From: Neomesorhizobium albiziae
Lineage (GTDB): Bacteria > Pseudomonadota > Alphaproteobacteria > Rhizobiales > Rhizobiaceae
Reading direction: 5' to 3'
Length of the DNA stretch: 64,000 nt
NCBI RefSeq assembly: GCF_900114255.1
Contig: NZ_FOSL01000013.1
Coordinates: forward strand, 79,279-143,278
Of this stretch, positions 31,418-40,101 are shown piece by piece (the stretch's first letter is position 1; each line of letters opens with the position of its first letter). Below the pieces are notes generated by a model. It was not told the DNA's origin and did no database searches. It worked only from the letters and a program-made list of their open reading frames with translations. A program made the translations under genes and the position numbers.

Positions 31418-32065
31418 ATGCATCACGTCCCCAAACATCGCTGGATCGAAGATTTGGCGCTGAGTTTGTATCCCCGGTCCCAGCCATCAACAACCTACAC
31501 TCTTCGCAGCTTCTGGGAGAAACACTGCGAATGGGAACGAAGGGCCCGTGTCCATTTTCTTGAGCGTGACGCGAGCGACAGAAGGGTTCGCGCCCTGGTA
31601 TGGTGGTACGTCGTCGAATATATCCTGCGTGACTACTCAAACTACAACACGTCGCAACATCCGTTCCAATTTCCCTCAGATTTTGTCGCAGTCCTTTGCG
31701 AGATTGCGGGCTATCTCGCAACTGGCAAGATTCCAGAGATGGTTTCTGCCGTCGCGGGGCGCGGCACGCCCGCAGGCGGACCTCGTGAGCGCGAGCAGAT
31801 CGAACTCGCACAAGTCTATGCACGCTGCGTACGGGAAGGTGAAATTGTTGACAAATCCCCGATCAAGACCATCGCGGAGACGTACGGCGTCCACAGGCGA
31901 ACGGCGCGTCGATGGGCAAATGAGACCGAATCCCGCCCCGAGGTCTACTATCCCGGCGGCCCCAAGCGGGTGATTAAGATGATGCGCGCGGCCGCTTCCG
32001 AATATGCGCGAACAGGAAGATCCAGCGAGGCAATAAGAGCCCGAGGAAGACCGGCCATTAAATGA
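31418..32065 (+). CDS. Hypothetical protein with C-terminal HTH
   Basis: This 215-residue protein has an N-terminal HRWIEDLALSLYPRSQP ... FWEKHCEWERRARVHFLERDASDRRVRALVWWYV, a middle segment FPSDFVAVLCEIAGYLATGKIP and an HTH near the end (KTIAETYGVHRRTARRWANE). GGGAGGA fixes the start at 31418, well inside the longer frame. It may be a regulator or a small-terminase-like DNA-binding protein. Family not recognised. Confidence 0.6.
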   Translation: MHHVPKHRWIEDLALSLYPRSQPSTTYTLRSFWEKHCEWERRARVHFLERDASDRRVRALVWWYVVEYILRDYSNYNTSQHPFQFPSDFVAVLCEIAGYLATGKIPEMVSAVAGRGTPAGGPREREQIELAQVYARCVREGEIVDKSPIKTIAETYGVHRRTARRWANETESRPEVYYPGGPKRVIKMMRAAASEYARTGRSSEAIRARGRPAIK

Positions 32066-32161
32066 GTGGTTTCGGTGCCGGTGGCCTTGAACGAATCCTT
32101 CGTCATAATCCGCTTCACGAGCAGGAGCGTCAAATCCTGTTTCAGTTAAGGGAGCAGAGCT

Positions 32162-32380
32162 ATGAGCAAGTATGCATTTAGCGTGAATGAGCTGGTGTGC
32201 GAAATCGGCATCGGCAAAACGAAAATCTACCAGGAAATGCGCAAAGGAAGGATTCGTGCTCGAAAAAGTGGCCGCAGAACAATCGTTCTGGCGAGCGAAG
32301 TCGAGAGGTACCTGCGGTCACTCCCCCTTCAGTTCGACCCTGCTTGCGCGCCTGCGCAGAGGACAATTCAAAGGGAATGA
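32162..32380 (+). CDS. AlpA/excisionase-like DNA-binding protein (right copy)
   Basis: A 72-residue paralogue of the protein at 12745: FSVNELVCEIGIGKTKIYQEMRKGRIRARKSGRRTIVLASEVERYLRSLP. The winged HTH and RKSGRRT wing are conserved. GGGAGCAGAGCT precedes the ATG. It lies 139 bp inside attR, next to the right arm-type repeat, and could bind there to bend DNA for excision. Confidence 0.82.
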   Translation: MSKYAFSVNELVCEIGIGKTKIYQEMRKGRIRARKSGRRTIVLASEVERYLRSLPLQFDPACAPAQRTIQRE

Positions 32381-32424
32381 AGGATCGCACTCGTGAGCGT
32401 TCAAACATGCTGTTCGAGGGCAAA

Positions 32425-32441
32425 TTGTTGCTATCGTGTTG
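32425..32441 (+). repeat. Putative right arm-type integrase site
   Basis: TTGTTGCTATCGTGTTG, 16/17 identical to 10546-10562 and in the same orientation, 78 bp inside attR. Confidence 0.5.
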
Positions 32442-34050
32442 GTACAGATGCGAAAATGAAGCAACATTGTCTTGAATTTATCATTGTTTTCATAGCGTTA
32501 GCGCTTTGAAGCATAATTTGGGTCCAGCCCTTGAACCAGCGCGTGCGCTGCGGCAGCCATACCCCCAGTTGTTCCGGGCCATCCTCATAGGTCGGCGAGG
32601 CGATTGTTTCGGTACGATAGCCGAAACGCGCCAGACGCAGGCCGAGGTCCGCATCCTCGGTAAGATTGTACGGATCCCAGCCGCCGACTTCCTGCAAAAT
32701 GGATCGCCGGAAGTGGTTCGAGGTGCCGCCAAGCGGCAGCAACAGGCGACGGCTGGAAAGCCATGGCAACATGCCCCTGAACAGGGCCGCATATTCGAAT
32801 GCGAACATATGGGCGATGATGCCGTTTTTGGCGTTCGCCACCTCCAACGGCGCCTGGACGCACGCCAGCTTGCCGTCGCTTGCCTCGAAGCGTTGCCAGG
32901 CTTCGATCAGTTGCAATGGGTGCGGCCGGTCCTCGGCATCATAAAGCACGACAAAATCGCTGCTGACGGCAGGCAGCGCATAGGCAAGCGCTTTCGGCTT
33001 CGTGCGTGGCCCCACGACCGGAACCTCGATGACCTCGACCGCCGGGCGAAGCGGCTGCGCGCGGATGGCAGCCAGCGTCTCGTGATCGTCCGCCTCGCAT
33101 ACGAGCTTGATCTCGAGCTTGCTGAGCGGCCAGACGATATTGCCGAGCGCGATGAGCAGTTCCGGCACGATTTCGGCTTCCTTGTGGAGCGCGACGAGCA
33201 CTGAATAGACGGGCATGGTTTTCGCCGCGACCGGGCCGGCCGCGAACCGGGCCGAGGCCGAGGCGGCGGACGCCGCGGCAAACCGCAAATAGATGCCGGC
33301 CAGGAAGAAAAATGAAGAAATAAAGTGAAATCCAACAAAGCTTTCGGCTGGATAGGCCCCAACCATCACGATCAGCCCCGCGACGAGACAGCCCAGCACG
33401 AAAGCCTGCCAGCCATTGAGCACGAGGCGCGCCGAACGGTCAGGTCGGTTGTCGAAAAGATCGTTCACCGCGCGTTGGCCCAGAACCGGACGCGCCCTTT
33501 CGAACAAACCCCTACGCAACGCCGAAGGCGCTGTAATTTTCAAACTTTGGCGCAGTGCGGGCGACCGCAGCAACCGGCGCTTCAGGGCGGGAATATCGAT
33601 GCCGTCGGTCGCGGCAATGACATCGATGCCGGCCTTTTTGCGCAATGCGACGGGGGCTGCCCCCGGCCTGCGGCCAAGCAGCGCGACGATGTCGGCTTCC
33701 TGGACCACAAGCTTGTCCGGATCGACGCAATCGAGGTAATCGACCCCGAGTTCGTCGGCCAACGCTCGATAGAGTGCGGCTTCGGGAACAATGCCGGATG
33801 CATGCAGTTCCCGCAGGAGCGACACACCGTTGACGTGCGCCCGCATGGCAACATGGGTGCGCATCAGCTGCGAGAACCCCAGGCGGTCGAGAACGGGCCT
33901 CCACGTATCGAGTTCGGGGTAGCGCAACACCGCTTCAAGGCCAGTGTCGCCGGCTGAACTCGTGAAAGCTGGCGGTTCGAAAAACCGAAAACGGACGCCG
34001 GCGACACCCGCCGGCAGTGTTAACGGAACGCCTTCCTCCGAAACGTTCAT
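32431..34050 (-). pseudogene. Glycosyltransferase family 2, N-terminal and catalytic part, truncated by the element
   Basis: Start at 34050 (MNVSEEGVPL) with GGGAGGAG. It has an N-terminal MshEN/GspE-N-like domain (LGVDYLDCVDPDKLVVQEADIVALLG), two membrane segments, then a GT2 domain with YSVLVALHKEAEIV, DAED, TEDADLGLRL and QRTRWFKGWTQ. At 32519 native sequence ends; the frame runs 29 codons into the element and stops at 32431. All cytoplasmic catalytic motifs survive, but the C-terminal membrane helices are lost (see 9986-10436). The family makes surface polysaccharides; the product here is unknown. Confidence 0.9.
32519..32536. repeat. attR core (18-bp direct repeat)
   Basis: TGGGTCCAGCCCTTGAAC, identical to 10419-10436. 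It encodes FKGWTQ in the minus-strand glycosyltransferase frame and marks the right border of the element. Confidence 0.92.
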
Positions 34051-34451
34051 CGCTCCTCCCAGAACTGTAGGGCCTGCGAGCAATCTCAGCGCGTTGTCGG
34101 TCTTTCCTGCGCCGTCGATGCCACTGGAGAAACAACCGGGTTTAAGGCGCAAGGAAGCCGCTGCCGGTCTCTGTGGGAGGTCCGGCCATAATGCCTTGAT
34201 ATACGTTTTAACTGTTTCGACTGCGCGGCCCCCCAAGCCGCTTCTGACAGTTGCCCCTACGTCATTAACATAAGTTAGCCGGCTTTCCCATGCAAAGCAA
34301 TGAGCCGCGTGGCCGGCGGGTTTCGTCTTTCGCTCAATCCGGAAGCCGGCGGGCCGTGCCGAAAGCGCCCGCATTGACAGGTCGCGGCTGCCGGTATTGA
34401 TTTCCGGCCATTCGACCGGGGCAGCGGCGCCCCATCTGGAGGGTGAATTCC
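34051..34451. other. Divergent promoter region, no gene
   Basis: This 401-bp gap lies between the broken glycosyltransferase and the solute-binding protein. An open frame extends the glycosyltransferase upstream to 34374, but its composition and the ribosome site at 34050 argue against coding. No strong dyad was seen. Confidence 0.4.
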
Positions 34452-35294
34452 TTGAGACCGATCGCGGCCTTTCTCGCTTCGCTGTGGATTGCCCTGCTCT
34501 TCGCCCAGGTGGCTCGGGCGGACCAGCCGGCGATCCCGGTTTTCTGGGACGCCAGGGAGAGACTGGCCAAGCCCGACCTTACCGGCGTGAAGCGGCTGCG
34601 TTTTCTCACCACGACGGACTTTCCGCCGTTCAACTTCCTCGACGGATCGGGCCGGTTGACCGGCTTCCACGTTGACCTAGCGCGGGCGATCTGCACCGAA
34701 CTCGAAATCCTCGACAAATGCCAGATCCAGGCGCTGCCGTGGCGGGAACTCGACGCGGCCCTCGCCGCCAAGGAGGGCGAGGCCATCATCGCTGGCATTT
34801 CCGTCACCGCGCAGACCCGCGACAGATACGGCTTTTCCCGAGCCTATCTGCAGTTTCCCGCACGCTTCGCGGCGCGATCGGCATCGCCCATTGCGGAACC
34901 GCTATACACGACGTCTGCCGGCAAGCGCATCGGCGTCGTCGCCGGATCGGCGCATGAGCGCATGCTCCGCGACTATTTTCCGGAGGTCAAAGCGGTGACC
35001 TATGCCAGGCAGGATTGGGTGTTCGACGACCTCAAGGCCGGCAAGATCGACGGGACGTTCGGCGACGGCATGCGGCTCGCTTTCTGGCTCTCCGGATCCG
35101 ATTCCGGGGCCTGCTGCCGTTTTGCGGGCGGCCCCTATCTGGCCCCGGAATATCTCGGCACCGGGCTCGCCATCGCAGCCGGCAAGGACGATCCGGCGCT
35201 CACCCAGATGTTCGATTACGCGCTGCAGCAGATCAACGTCAAAGGCATCTTCGCCGAACTCTACCTGCGCTACTTCCCGGTCAGCTTTTTCTGA
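34452..35294 (+). CDS. Periplasmic amino-acid-type solute-binding protein
   Basis: This ~280-residue protein has a signal peptide (LRPIAAFLASLWIALLFAQVARA) and an SBP_bac_3 fold: LRFLTTTDFPPFNFLDGSGRLTGFHVDLARAICTELEI ... AGISVTAQTRDRYGFSRAYLQFPARF ... GKRIGVVAGSAHERMLRDYFP ... DGTFGDGMRLAFWL. These bind polar amino acids or opines for ABC importers. Start TTG 34452 gives 8 nt from GGAGGG; GTG 34443 abuts it. No permease gene is adjacent, so it is an orphan. Its 3' end overlaps the convergent desaturase gene by 14 bp. Confidence 0.85.
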   Translation: MRPIAAFLASLWIALLFAQVARADQPAIPVFWDARERLAKPDLTGVKRLRFLTTTDFPPFNFLDGSGRLTGFHVDLARAICTELEILDKCQIQALPWRELDAALAAKEGEAIIAGISVTAQTRDRYGFSRAYLQFPARFAARSASPIAEPLYTTSAGKRIGVVAGSAHERMLRDYFPEVKAVTYARQDWVFDDLKAGKIDGTFGDGMRLAFWLSGSDSGACCRFAGGPYLAPEYLGTGLAIAAGKDDPALTQMFDYALQQINVKGIFAELYLRYFPVSFF

Positions 35295-36093
35295 ACGGCA
35301 GCATCAATGCCCAGAAAAGCCGCGTCGGGCTGTCGTCGCGGTAGGCGGTAAGCCCGATCTCGACGCCGTCATGGCCGCGTTTCGGCTGCGCGACATAGGT
35401 GCCGAACAGCCTGTCCCAGAACGGAAAATTGAAGCCGTAATTGGAATCGGTCTCGGCCCGCTCGCACGAGTGGTGGACCCGGTGCATATCGGGCGTCACC
35501 AGGACCTTGCGCAAGGCGCGGTCGGCGCCAGCGCTAAGGCGGACATTCGAATGATTGAACATCGAGGTGCCGTTGAGCACGATCTCGAAGACCAGCACGC
35601 CAAGGACCGGTGCGCCGAGGATGATGACTATCGCCGCCTTCCACAGCATCGACAACAGGATTTCGAGTGGATGGAAGCGCAGCCCGGTGGTCACATCGAG
35701 ACCGGTGTCGGCGTGATGCATGCGATGGATGCGCCAAAGCAGCGGGATCTTGTGGCTCGCAACATGTTCCAGCCAGACCGCGAAATCGAGGATGACGAAG
35801 GACAGGATGCCGGCAACGACGCCGTCGAGGCCCAGCCATCGGAATAGGCCCCAGTGGTTAGCCTCCGCCCAGGCAGCGGCACCCACCGCCGCCGCCGGAA
35901 ACACCAGCCGCAACACCGCCGACGAGATCAGTACAATCGACAGGTTGGTGAACCAGCGCCGCGATTTCAGGGCGCCCGCCATTTCGGGCCGCTCAAGCCG
36001 TGGGGACCACAGTTCGAACCCCGCCATCGCCCCGAAGACAACCAGGAACGCGACGGCGCGGATAACGGGCTCGGAGAAGGACACTGCCTCCAT
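35281..36093 (-). CDS. Sterol desaturase/fatty acid hydroxylase family membrane protein
   Basis: This 270-residue membrane protein has about four hydrophobic segments and the histidine cluster typical of the di-iron family: HVASH, HRMHH, HPLE and HRVHH, with a following NYGFNFPFWDRLFGTY block conserved in the superfamily. It is predicted to hydroxylate or desaturate a lipid at the membrane-cytosol face; the substrate is unknown. It is convergent with the solute-binding protein and followed upstream by the TerB-like gene, with 6 bp between, suggesting cotranscription. Confidence 0.9.
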   Translation of the reverse strand: MEAVSFSEPVIRAVAFLVVFGAMAGFELWSPRLERPEMAGALKSRRWFTNLSIVLISSAVLRLVFPAAAVGAAAWAEANHWGLFRWLGLDGVVAGILSFVILDFAVWLEHVASHKIPLLWRIHRMHHADTGLDVTTGLRFHPLEILLSMLWKAAIVIILGAPVLGVLVFEIVLNGTSMFNHSNVRLSAGADRALRKVLVTPDMHRVHHSCERAETDSNYGFNFPFWDRLFGTYVAQPKRGHDGVEIGLTAYRDDSPTRLFWALMLPFRKS

Positions 36094-36099
36094 CCAACA

Positions 36100-36507
36100 T
36101 CAGGTCAGCATGCGGTGGCGCGCCTTGGAAGCCAATTCGATGGCGTGCGCCGTCGTGTCGTCGATCTCAAGGGCCTGACGAAGCCGCTGCATGACGCGGA
36201 CCTCCTCCATGCGCATTTCGAGGTCGACGGACGCCACTTCCACAGCCAGTGCGTAAGCGGTGTCGTGCAGGCGTGCGGGAATGGCCTTGCGCGCAAGCTC
36301 CAGGATCCCATCCAGGCTCCTGCCGTCATGCAGCAGTTGCTGGCAATCTTTGGCGACGGCTACCAGCCGGTCCTCGGGAAAATCGACAAACACCGGCCAC
36401 GACCGCACCACCTGCCCGATCCGCGCCAGTTCCTCGTCTGTCATGTCGCGGTCGGAGGCAGACGTGATGACCATCACGTAGATCATCGCTTCGTGGGCGG
36501 TCGGCAT
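36100..36507 (-). CDS. TerB-like (tellurite-resistance TerB family) protein
   Basis: This 135-residue helical protein (MPTAHEAMIYVMVITSASDRDMTDEELARIGQVVRSWP) has the acidic pairs D-R-D-M-T-D-E-E-L and a later VDLEMRMEE typical of TerB/DjlA-N metal-binding helices. Such domains are found in stress and membrane-associated proteins. Start 36507 is preferred over a TTG at 36528. It probably forms a unit with the desaturase-family gene. Confidence 0.75.
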   Translation of the reverse strand: MPTAHEAMIYVMVITSASDRDMTDEELARIGQVVRSWPVFVDFPEDRLVAVAKDCQQLLHDGRSLDGILELARKAIPARLHDTAYALAVEVASVDLEMRMEEVRVMQRLRQALEIDDTTAHAIELASKARHRMLT

Positions 36508-36559
36508 GGTCTGGAGGTCTCCAAGCAATTGATTTGCCGCCCGAACTTACTGCATCGGC

Positions 36560-36654
36560 CCGAAAATCGGAATCGATTTTCGGAAAGCACGATGCATCGA
36601 TTCAAAGTCTTAGAGCGTCCTTTTGTGCGTCCACATGGACGCACGGCGCTCTAA
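36560..36654. repeat. Two-dyad intergenic repeat
   Basis: The first dyad is CCGAAAATC-GGAATC-GATTTTCGG (36560-36583). The second is TTAGAGCG ... GTGCGTCC-ACAT-GGACGCAC ... CGCTCTAA (36610-36654). This combination is, from memory, a dispersed intergenic repeat of Mesorhizobium-like genomes. It sits between the TerB-like gene and lysK. It may form RNA hairpins; function unknown. Confidence 0.65.
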
Positions 36655-36769
36655 GGACGCACCGTCTCCACTGCAATGAAAATGGCCGGAATCGTTGACG
36701 CCTGCGATGTGCACGCATAGAGCATGCCGTCTTCGGCGGAAGTTCCGCCCAACGAAAAGGGCTCTCGAC

Positions 36770-38416
36770 ATGACGAGATCAAATACCATCGATCTCAACC
36801 CCGAACTGCTTGCCGCCGCCGCGGAGAGCAAAGCCTGGCCGTTCGAGGAAGCCAGGAAGATCGTCGAGCGCTACAAGGGCCGCGATTTCCCCGAAACCGT
36901 CCTGTTCGAGACCGGCTACGGCCCTTCGGGCCTGCCGCATATCGGCACGTTTGGGGAAGTGGCGCGCACCACCATGGTGCGGCACGCCTTCCGCGTGCTG
37001 ACCGGGGACAAGGTCAAGACCAAGCTCATCTGCTTTTCCGACGACATGGACGGCATGCGCAAGATTCCCGACAACGTGCCGGACCGCGCATTCCTGGAGC
37101 CCTACCTGCACATGCCGCTGACCGTGGTGCCCAATCCCTTCGGCGGCGATTATGCCAGCTTCGGCGATCACAACAACGCGATGCTGTGCCGCTTCCTCGA
37201 CACCTTCGGCTTCGACTACGAGTTCGCCAGTGCCACCCAGTATTACCGCTCGGGCCGCTTCGACGAGATGCTGCTGCGCGCCGCCGAGCGCTACGACCAG
37301 ATCATGGCGGTGATGCTGCCGACGCTCGGCGAGGAGCGCCAGGCGACCTACAGCCCCTTCCTGCCGATCTCGCCGAAGTCCGGCCGCGTGCTCTACGTCC
37401 CGATGAAGCATGTCGACGCCAAGGCCGGCACGATCACCTTCGACGACGAAGACGGCGCCGAAACCACGCTCTCCGTCACCGGTGGCAAGGTGAAGCTGCA
37501 ATGGAAGCCGGATTTCGGCATGCGATGGGCAGCGCTTGGCGTCGATTTCGAAATGTTCGGCAAGGACCACCAGACCAATGCGGTGATCTACGACCGCATC
37601 TGCAATATCCTCGGCGGTCGCGCGCCGGAGCATTTCGTCTACGAACTGTTCCTCGACGAGAACGGCCAGAAGATCTCGAAGTCGAAGGGCAACGGGCTGA
37701 CCATCGACGAATGGCTGACCTATGCGCCGACGGAAAGCCTCGGGCTCTACATGTTCCAGCGGCCGCGACAGGCCAAGAAGCTGTATTTCGACGTCATCCC
37801 GAAGGCGGTGGACGAATATTATTCCTTCCTCGCGGCCTATCCGCGGCAGGAATGGAAGGAGCGGCTCGGCAACCCGGTCTGGCACATGCACGACGGCAAT
37901 CCGCCGGCGATCGACCTGCCGGTGCCGTTCTCGATGCTGCTCAACCTGGCGACTGCCTCGAACGCGGAAAACGCCGGCGTCATGTGGGGTTTCATCTCCA
38001 ACTATGCGCCCGGCGTCACCCCGCAGACGCATCCGCATCTCGATCGGCTGGTCGGCTATGCCCTCCAGTATTTCCGTGACTTCGTGAAGAAGAACTACCG
38101 CGCGCCCGACGACGTGGAACGCGACGCGCTGGCAAAGCTGTCGGCGGGTCTCGGCCAGCTGCCGGCCAATGCCAATGGCGAAGCGATCCAGAACGCCGCC
38201 CTCAACGTGGCGCGCAAGGTCGAGCGCTACCAGGACCATTCGAAACAGAGCCCGGAAGGCGGACCGGGCGTTTCGGGAGGCTTCTTCCAGATGATCTATC
38301 AGGTGCTGATCGGCCAGGAACGCGGGCCGCGTTTCGGCTCGTTTGTCGCGCTGTATGGCGTCGAGGAAACACGGGGTCTGATCGACAAGGCGTTGACCGG
38401 CAAGCTGGCCGCTTAG
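36770..38416 (+). CDS. lysK: Lysyl-tRNA synthetase, class I
   Basis: This 548-residue enzyme has a Rossmann class I fold with HIGH-like [14 protein letters not shown] (residues ~48-61) and KMSKS-like [15 protein letters not shown] (~301-315), and a C-terminal anticodon-binding helical region. It is an archaeal-type LysRS1, which replaces the class II enzyme in many alphaproteobacteria. It attaches lysine to tRNA-Lys in the cytoplasm. Start 36770 (MTRSNTIDL) follows AAAAGGG; an upstream frame to 36695 overlaps the repeat side and is unlikely. Confidence 0.95.
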   Translation: MTRSNTIDLNPELLAAAAESKAWPFEEARKIVERYKGRDFPETVLFETGYGPSGLPHIGTFGEVARTTMVRHAFRVLTGDKVKTKLICFSDDMDGMRKIPDNVPDRAFLEPYLHMPLTVVPNPFGGDYASFGDHNNAMLCRFLDTFGFDYEFASATQYYRSGRFDEMLLRAAERYDQIMAVMLPTLGEERQATYSPFLPISPKSGRVLYVPMKHVDAKAGTITFDDEDGAETTLSVTGGKVKLQWKPDFGMRWAALGVDFEMFGKDHQTNAVIYDRICNILGGRAPEHFVYELFLDENGQKISKSKGNGLTIDEWLTYAPTESLGLYMFQRPRQAKKLYFDVIPKAVDEYYSFLAAYPRQEWKERLGNPVWHMHDGNPPAIDLPVPFSMLLNLATASNAENAGVMWGFISNYAPGVTPQTHPHLDRLVGYALQYFRDFVKKNYRAPDDVERDALAKLSAGLGQLPANANGEAIQNAALNVARKVERYQDHSKQSPEGGPGVSGGFFQMIYQVLIGQERGPRFGSFVALYGVEETRGLIDKALTGKLAA

Positions 38417-38467
38417 CGCGCCAACCGGCCTGAACATCAGACAATTTTCGACTTAGACGGAAACTGC

Positions 38468-38510
38468 CCCTCACCCTTACCCTCTCCCCGTAAGTACGGG
38501 GCGAGGGGGC
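38468..38510. repeat. REP-like palindromic repeat
   Basis: CCCCTCACCCTTACCCTCTC leads into the stem CCCCGT-AAGT-ACGGGG (38487-38502) and a G-run. It belongs to the same loose family as 40662-40702 and lies between convergent lysK and the nuclease-like gene. Confidence 0.55.
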
Positions 38511-38557
38511 GTCGGCGTTACGGCCAGCCTCCTGGCGCTGCCTCATATGGAATTACG

Positions 38558-39331
38558 CTACTGGAGCGGAACCTCTGCCGGGTCCGCTTCAAGCACGGGC
38601 AGTTGCGCACCGTCCGGCAACGGAGCCGTTTCGATACGCACCGGTGGCGGGCCATAGACGCCCTTCGCGGCGGACTGCGCCTTTTCGCCGAGTTCGGCGT
38701 AAGGGCCACCGGCAGCGGCGCGCGCCCAGCCGTTCTCGACCAGCCATTCGCCCATATTGTCGGTGCCGATGCGGCACTCCGCGGTGATCGCGCCGGGCTC
38801 AGCGCCTTCCGGCATCGCACAGATGACCGCTCGCCCGCGCAGGAAGGAGCGGAACGCCGTCCTTGCCCGTGCGCCGCATGGCCAGGAATCGCCCTTGAAA
38901 TTGCATGTTTCGTCAGCGTCGACGGGCTCGGTTCCAGCGATGGTGACCGAGTAGCCCATTGCCTCGAAAGTGCCGGCCGCGTTGCTGATCGGGCGATGGA
39001 GGCTGGTTCCGTCCCAGTCCGCCGGCCTTTTGATGTCCGGTTGCTTCGCCTGGCCGAGGTCGCTCAGCGGCGCACGCGGCTCGACGCGCTGGTAGCGGGC
39101 GGTGGTTTCCGGCGCGGGTTCGCTTTCGGGTTCGGGCGGCTGGACAGCCGTGTCAGGTTCGCCTTCCGCCGCCGTGTCGTCGGGTTCGGGCAGTTCCAGC
39201 ATGGCAGGATCGATCTCGTCGACGGTGATTGACGTCGCCTCGCTGTCAACCAGATTTCGCCCGCTGGCGACGATGCCAACACAGAGCAACGCTATCGACG
39301 CCATCGCGCCAAGGGCAACAGCAGGCCGCAT
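38558..39331 (-). CDS. Exported SNase-like (thermonuclease family) protein
   Basis: This 257-residue protein has an N-terminal signal/anchor (RPAVALGAMASIALLCVGIVASG), an acidic Pro/Glu-rich linker (~residues 40-85) and an SNase-like domain: GTFEAMGYSVTIAGTEPVDADETC ... CGARARTAFRSFLRGRAVIC ... EWLVENGWARAAAGGPYAELGEKAQSAAKGVYG. The first catalytic Arg position is not obvious, so it may be non-catalytic. It follows the S24-type regulator by 6 bp in one operon. Confidence 0.8.
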   Translation of the reverse strand: MRPAVALGAMASIALLCVGIVASGRNLVDSEATSITVDEIDPAMLELPEPDDTAAEGEPDTAVQPPEPESEPAPETTARYQRVEPRAPLSDLGQAKQPDIKRPADWDGTSLHRPISNAAGTFEAMGYSVTIAGTEPVDADETCNFKGDSWPCGARARTAFRSFLRGRAVICAMPEGAEPGAITAECRIGTDNMGEWLVENGWARAAAGGPYAELGEKAQSAAKGVYGPPPVRIETAPLPDGAQLPVLEADPAEVPLQ

Positions 39332-39337
39332 CACGCC

Positions 39338-39988
39338 CTACTGGCTCGCCCAGACGATGCGCGCCACCCATTCGATCTCCGGCGTCGGGATTTCCCGGTT
39401 GGGGTGTTCGGGGTTGAGCGACACCAGTTCGACCGACTTCGTTGTCTGCCGCTCGAGCAGCTTGGCCATCACTTCGCCCTCGCGCGTCTTGACCACCACG
39501 CGGTCGCCACGACGCACGGCCGCACCCGGCCTGACGATCAGCACGTCGCCGTTGCGGTAGAGCGGCAGCATGGAATCGCCCTGCACCTGCAAGGCATAGG
39601 AGCCGTCATCATTGCGCGACGGCAATTCGACCAGATCCCACCCCTGCCCCGCTGGAAAACCGGCATCGTCGAAGAAGCCGCCGGCGCCCGCCTGGGCGAA
39701 GCCGAGCAGCGGCACCGAAGAGGTCTGGCGCGGCAACGCGTCGGAGGGCGCCGACGGCTTGCCTTCGACAAGGCCCAGAAATTCGTCGAGCGAAGCGCCC
39801 GTCGCCTCGATGATCTTGGCCAGCGATTCGGTCGACGGCCAGCGCGGGCGGCCGTCGGACGACAGCCGCTTCGACTTGTTGAAAGCCGTCGAATCGAGCC
39901 CGGCACGCTTGGCGAGACCGGAAGCCGACAATGAATAACGTTCGGCCAAAGCGTCAATCGCGGCCCAGACGCGCTCGTGCGAGAGCAT
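39338..39988 (-). CDS. HTH regulator with S24 (LexA/CI-type) peptidase domain
   Basis: This 216-residue protein has an N-terminal HTH (YSLSASGLAKRAGLDSTAFNKSKR) and a C-terminal S24 domain with the catalytic Ser in VQGDSMLPLYRNGD and Lys in RVVVKTREGEVMAKLL. The cleavage site region would be in PLLGFAQAGAGGFF. Such repressors are inactivated by RecA-stimulated self-cleavage, but many chromosomal rhizobial members have no phage link. Cotranscribed with the exported nuclease-like gene. Confidence 0.88.
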   Translation of the reverse strand: MLSHERVWAAIDALAERYSLSASGLAKRAGLDSTAFNKSKRLSSDGRPRWPSTESLAKIIEATGASLDEFLGLVEGKPSAPSDALPRQTSSVPLLGFAQAGAGGFFDDAGFPAGQGWDLVELPSRNDDGSYALQVQGDSMLPLYRNGDVLIVRPGAAVRRGDRVVVKTREGEVMAKLLERQTTKSVELVSLNPEHPNREIPTPEIEWVARIVWASQ

Positions 39989-40101
39989 GGCTCCGCTCCC
40001 TGGGACAGGAAAAAATACCTTTTACCTACTTAACGCCGGCAGTCTTTCTTGTCCAGCGCCAGTACAAAACTTCCCACATCGACCTCCAGAATTTCCACCC
40101 G

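Larger units (their letters stand above)
10419..32536. mobile_element. 22.1-kb integrated element (phage satellite or reduced prophage)
   Basis: The element is bounded by 18-bp direct repeats (attL 10419-10436, attR 32519-32536) and splits a GT2 glycosyltransferase gene. It encodes an integrase at its left end, two AlpA/excisionase-like proteins, regulator genes with operator arrays, a replication-like module, a virion-type peptidoglycan hydrolase and many small secreted or unknown proteins. No capsid, portal, terminase, tail or conjugation genes are visible. Unit length after excision would be 22,100 bp. It could be a satellite using a helper phage, a decayed podovirus prophage or an unclassified integrative element. 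Confidence 0.92.

Noticed and set aside
32431..32518. Native C-terminus of the glycosyltransferase
   Set aside because: The residues after FKGWTQ come from element DNA beyond the 18-bp core and lack membrane helices.
38558..39988. S24 regulator pair as part of a second prophage
   Set aside because: Neighbours are chromosomal housekeeping genes and no phage genes or att repeats are seen around it.
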